From Pseudomonadota bacterium (lineage in GTDB: Bacteria > Myxococcota_A > Polyangia > Polyangiales > Polyangiaceae): DNA of 8,362 bases. The notes below the pieces were generated by a model. The model made no database searches. It had not been told where the DNA came from and saw only the letters and a program-made list of their open reading frames with translations. This document shows positions 6,178 to 8,362 of the stretch, in pieces; position 1 is the first letter of the stretch; each line of letters opens with the position of its first letter. The stretch is taken from positions 1 through 8,362 of the forward strand of contig JAEYOT010000809.1 in NCBI GenBank assembly GCA_023411445.1, given 5' to 3'. Position numbers and translations under genes: made by a program.

Positions 6178-6828
6178 TCAGCGTCGCCGCGGCTGCGCGG
6201 CGATCCCCGCGATGAATACCCGCACTGCAGCTTGGAAGCTTCGCTCCATGGTGATGGGCGAAGCCCCCGCGATGGCGCGCTCGGTGCGGGACTCGCTGGC
6301 GCTGAACGTGCCTGGCTCGACTGCGGGCGGGTCGGAGACGCGCTCACCCGGTCGGGCTTGCTCATGCAGGGTCAGCTCAGTCAAGCTGAAGCCGAGCGCG
6401 AGCAGCACGACGTTGTAGAGCGCCTGCAGCGCATCTGCGACCGGGATGCCGTCGGCTGTCATGAGCTGAAGAACGCGGCTTTGGGTGGGGAAGAGCTGTA
6501 CGTCCGAGGGCCGCGCCAAGAGCGCGATCCAGCGCGGATGCTCGAGCAACAGGCGCCGGGCTCGCTGACACAGGGCCGCGCACTCGCCCTGCCACGTCGC
6601 TTGCCCGTTGTCGGCATAGAGCTGGCGAGTCGCTTCGGAGGTCATCAGCTCGACGAGCTCCTCCTTCGTGGCGAAGTGCGAGTACAAGGACATGGCGGGA
6701 ATGCCAACGCGCGCCGCGACGCGTCGAATAGTCAAAGCTTCTACGCCCACGTCATCGACGACGGCGAGCGCGGCCTGCACCACGTCATCGCGGCTGGTTG
6801 AGCCTCTTTTTCTCGCTTTGGCAGCCAT
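6178..6828 (-). CDS. TetR/AcrR-family transcriptional repressor
   Basis: From the ATG at 6828 the protein has 216 residues, normal for the family. The N-terminal DNA-binding domain lies at about 13-60, with the hallmark helix-turn-helix LTIRRVAARVGIPAMSLYSH followed by FATKEEL. The C-terminal ligand and dimerisation region (about 85-212) contains HPRWIALLARPSD and the helix QALYNVVLLALGFSLTELTL, resembling the TetR_C group found in proteins related to TetR itself. The basic start MAAKARKRG is typical. The open frame continues upstream to 6927, but that extension overlaps likely operator sequence and lacks family similarity. Such proteins usually repress their own gene and a neighbour until a small molecule binds. 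No efflux pump is adjacent; the only same-strand partner is the zinc-ribbon gene 56 nt downstream. Inverted repeats between it and the 7065 gene are candidate operators. Confidence 0.93.
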   Translation of the reverse strand: MAAKARKRGSTSRDDVVQAALAVVDDVGVEALTIRRVAARVGIPAMSLYSHFATKEELVELMTSEATRQLYADNGQATWQGECAALCQRARRLLLEHPRWIALLARPSDVQLFPTQSRVLQLMTADGIPVADALQALYNVVLLALGFSLTELTLHEQARPGERVSDPPAVEPGTFSASESRTERAIAGASPITMERSFQAAVRVFIAGIAAQPRRR

Positions 6829-6883
6829 GATCCGCCGCGTTCGAATGACTAGCGGTACCATCGAGAGGGTGCCGCGCAACCAG

Positions 6884-6897
6884 GCGTTGATCAATGC
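6884..6897. promoter_or_regulatory. Imperfect palindrome, candidate TetR operator
   Basis: GCGTTGATCAATGC is a 14-bp inverted repeat with one mismatched pair around a perfect TTGATCAA core (6887-6894). It lies about 55 bp upstream of the TetR start, a usual place for an autoregulatory operator. Binding is inferred, not shown. Confidence 0.35.
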
Positions 6898-6911
6898 GGT
6901 GGCGTTTTGCC

Positions 6912-6924
6912 TCGTTCGAAACGA
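6912..6924. promoter_or_regulatory. Inverted repeat with GTTCGAA box
   Basis: TCGTT-CGA-AACGA has perfect 5-bp arms around a 3-bp centre. Its GTTCGAA core recurs directly at 6839-6845, just before the TetR start, and TCGAAC, the inverse of GTTCGA, occurs at 6931-6936. Three related boxes in about 100 bp suggest a protein-binding region. Confidence 0.3.
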
Positions 6925-6989
6925 CACACCTCGAACAACCTGCGGCTTCGGGATTCGCCATCACCCTGATGGTTGCTGCGCTCCGTACG

Positions 6990-7001
6990 TGAGAATTCTC
7001 A
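6990..7001. promoter_or_regulatory. Perfect 12-bp palindrome upstream of the 7065 receiver
   Basis: TGAGAATTCTCA is perfectly self-complementary and AT-richer than its surroundings. It is centred about 70 bp before the ATG at 7065 and about 165 bp before the TetR start. It could be an operator for the 7065 gene; the bound protein is unknown. Confidence 0.35.
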
Positions 7002-7064
7002 TGCGATCCATTTGGCTGATACGAGACACGGTTGTTGCAGGCTGCTATCGTCAAACGCGATTCC

Positions 7065-7487
7065 ATGAGCTTGCCCGTCAGCTTCACCCGGACGCGCGCC
7101 GGTACCGTGCTGGTCGTCGACGACTACGAGGAAGCGCGCGCCGCCATCCGCGAGCACTTGGAGTCGAACGGTCACCACGTCGTGGAGGCTCGCAACGGCA
7201 AGGAGGCGCTGGATCTACTCGTGTCCACCCCTACGCCCGATATCGCCATGATCGTGCTCGACCTGCAGATGCCGATCATGGATGGCTGGCAATTTTTGCG
7301 AATCTTAGGGACCTACGTGCGGCTCGCAGCGATCCCAGTGCTAGTCGTGTCCGGCTACGCGGAGCGGCTGGATCGCGCGGCGCACGGCAACGTCGTCGGC
7401 TGTTTGCAGCCGCCCTACGAGCTCGACAGCTTGCTCGCGATGGTGAACGCTCGCACATCGCCTCCTTCGCCGACCGGATCGGCTTGA
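7065..7487 (+). CDS. Single-domain response regulator lacking the conserved lysine
   Basis: The ATG at 7065 gives 140 residues: a short N-terminal stretch, one receiver domain (about 13-130) and a Pro/Ser tail. VLVVDDYEEAR carries D19/D20, IVLDLQMPIMDG carries phospho-acceptor D66, and S96 in VVSGYAE is the switch residue, 30 positions on. The segment that normally reads L-x-K-P-F is CLQPPYELD (113-121), so the conserved Lys is Pro116 and none is nearby. That Lys contacts the phosphoryl group in typical receivers, so phosphorylation-driven switching may be weakened or replaced. In-frame TTG codons at 7032 and 7035 could extend it by 11 or 10 residues; no start has a Shine-Dalgarno. It is divergent from the TetR gene, with palindromes between them. 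No kinase is adjacent on the right side, so it is an orphan regulator here. Confidence 0.87.
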   Translation: MSLPVSFTRTRAGTVLVVDDYEEARAAIREHLESNGHHVVEARNGKEALDLLVSTPTPDIAMIVLDLQMPIMDGWQFLRILGTYVRLAAIPVLVVSGYAERLDRAAHGNVVGCLQPPYELDSLLAMVNARTSPPSPTGSA

Positions 7488-7669
7488 GCGACGGCTCGGC
7501 GAAAAAGCCGCACTAGGGCGCTCTGGTATGGCGCATTCCTGCCGTCGCGCAGCGCCGTTGAAACGAGGATCAGGTTCACTCGCGCTTTTCGGCGAGCAAC
7601 CGGCCACCTACAAGGTGCGTGCCGGCTGCGTCGGTCGGGCACATCGCTTGCTGATAGCCGCAAGCCGCC

Positions 7670-8332
7670 ATGTCCAACCGCCCCCGTCGCTCGAGTCGCG
7701 CCCCTGCGTCCACCACGCCCTCGAGCCGCATGCTGGACTTGCTCGGCGCGGAGGACATCACCAACCAGCGGGTCGCGCACGCCTTGTTCGAGCTGCCGTG
7801 GCAGCACCTGGATCGCACGAGCGCGCCCGTGCCGACGCCACAGCGGGCACGCGTGCTCGTGCAGATGCTGGAAGCGCTCGAGCTTTCCGGTAGCGAGCGG
7901 GTACTGGAGGTGGGCACGGGCGCCGGTTATCGCGCGGCGCTGCTCGGCAAGTTGGCCGCCCACGTGCGCACGATTGAGCAGGATCCCGCGGCGGCTCAAG
8001 AAGCCCGCCAGCTAATCGCGGCGATGGGCGTCGACAACGTGGAGGTGCTCGAGGGCGACGGAGGCCGCGGTTGGGCGGCGGGCGCTCCTTACGACGCCAT
8101 CCTGGTGGGCTGCGCCTCGCCGGACGTGCCTCATGAGCTGATCGATCAGCTGAGCCAAGGCGGCCGGCTGGTGATTCCGGTCGGGGACGCTTCCGGCCAG
8201 CTGGTGGTGCGTTTGCGACGCCAGGCCGTGGCCGTCGAGTCGGCTACGCTGGCGCCCTGCTCGGTGAGACCGCTGGCTTTCTGCGGTGAGCGGCGACCCA
8301 GCGTGCCGTGGCTGCAGCTGCCGACCGGCTAG
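7670..8332 (+). CDS. PCMT-family SAM-dependent methyltransferase, atypical N-terminus
   Basis: The product has 220 residues. The Rossmann methyltransferase fold is clear: motif I VLEVGTGAGYRAALL (78-92), the acidic ribose-binding position E103 in RTIEQD, the EGDGGRGW segment (128-135), YDAILVGCASPDVP (141-154) and GGRLVIPVG (164-172). These match protein-L-isoaspartate O-methyltransferase, which repairs damaged aspartyl residues using SAM. However, the family's N-terminal segment with the GxGQTISQP substrate loop is missing: between ALFELPWQHLD and MLEALEL there are only about 18 residues (TSAPVPTPQRAR region), roughly 20 fewer than in E. coli Pcm. The true substrate is therefore uncertain. 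The first 20 residues are Arg/Ser/Pro-rich and may not be translated; Met21 (7730) is an alternative start. No Shine-Dalgarno is visible at either. The 182-bp gap to the preceding receiver gene holds nothing I can support. Confidence 0.88.
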   Translation: MSNRPRRSSRAPASTTPSSRMLDLLGAEDITNQRVAHALFELPWQHLDRTSAPVPTPQRARVLVQMLEALELSGSERVLEVGTGAGYRAALLGKLAAHVRTIEQDPAAAQEARQLIAAMGVDNVEVLEGDGGRGWAAGAPYDAILVGCASPDVPHELIDQLSQGGRLVIPVGDASGQLVVRLRRQAVAVESATLAPCSVRPLAFCGERRPSVPWLQLPTG

Positions 8333-8334
8333 GC

Positions 8335-8362
8335 TATGCTGCGCGGGTGAATCGCCTGCCGC
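8335..8362 (+). other. Possible promoter and start of a next gene, cut by window edge
   Basis: TATGCT (8335-8340) resembles a -10 element and is followed after 6 nt by GTG (8347) and an open frame VNRLP to the edge. This spacing would suit a leaderless transcript. No -35 match is seen and only five codons are present, so the gene is not established. Confidence 0.2.

Noticed and set aside
6829..6927. Longer start of the TetR protein
   Set aside because: The extra 33 residues lack family similarity and cover the palindromes; TetR proteins usually start close to the helix-turn-helix as from 6828.
7488..7520. Hairpin CGGCT...AGCCG after the 7065 receiver
   Set aside because: Five-bp stem with a 9-nt loop and no T tract; too weak to call a terminator.
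7528..7893. 121-codon plus-strand frame before and over the methyltransferase
   Set aside because: Composition is that of a shadow frame; the overlapping frame shows strong SAM-binding motifs.

Overview
This is a high-G+C stretch, densely coding on both strands, whose coding bias favours G or C in third codon positions. It is dominated by phosphotransfer signalling: two histidine kinases, one REC-HDOD output protein and three stand-alone receiver proteins, giving six receiver (REC) domains in about 8 kb. The kinase signatures (HEINTPMQFIGDNL in one, a PAS-HisKA-HATPase-REC-REC hybrid in the other), the many orphan single-domain response regulators and the REC-HDOD protein fit a large-genome deltaproteobacterium-like organism such as a myxobacterium (Myxococcota, perhaps Polyangia). 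That placement is an inference from gene style; no rRNA or marker gene is present.

Layout. The minus strand from 2442 to the left edge holds a two-gene operon: a REC-HDOD protein whose stop codon overlaps the start of a PAS-PAS-HisKA kinase, which runs off the window before its ATPase domain. Divergent from it is a CheY-like receiver (2701-3069, plus). This receiver converges on a large hybrid kinase (5042-3066, minus), and their stop codons overlap. A second divergent region (5043-5230) separates the hybrid kinase from another single receiver (5231-5644, plus). Then come two minus-strand genes, a TetR-family repressor (6828-6178) followed by a small zinc-ribbon protein of unknown function (6121-5702). 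The right end carries, on the plus strand, a fourth short signalling gene (receiver, 7065-7487) and a methyltransferase of the protein-isoaspartate O-methyltransferase family (7670-8332).

How it may work together. The REC-HDOD protein and the left kinase are very probably a pair, because they are translationally coupled. The hybrid kinase is flanked by two single receivers that could take or pass on its phosphoryl group, but pairing is inferred from position only. The most notable point is that several signalling proteins depart from canonical chemistry. The hybrid kinase has Lys where the residue after the phospho-accepting His is normally Asp/Glu. The 5231 receiver has lost one of the paired Mg-binding acids. 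The 7065 receiver has lost the conserved Lys. The HDOD domain has Arg-Asn in place of the HD-like pair. The PCMT-like enzyme keeps its SAM-binding half but lacks the usual substrate-recognition segment. No mobile element, CRISPR array, tRNA or rRNA was seen.
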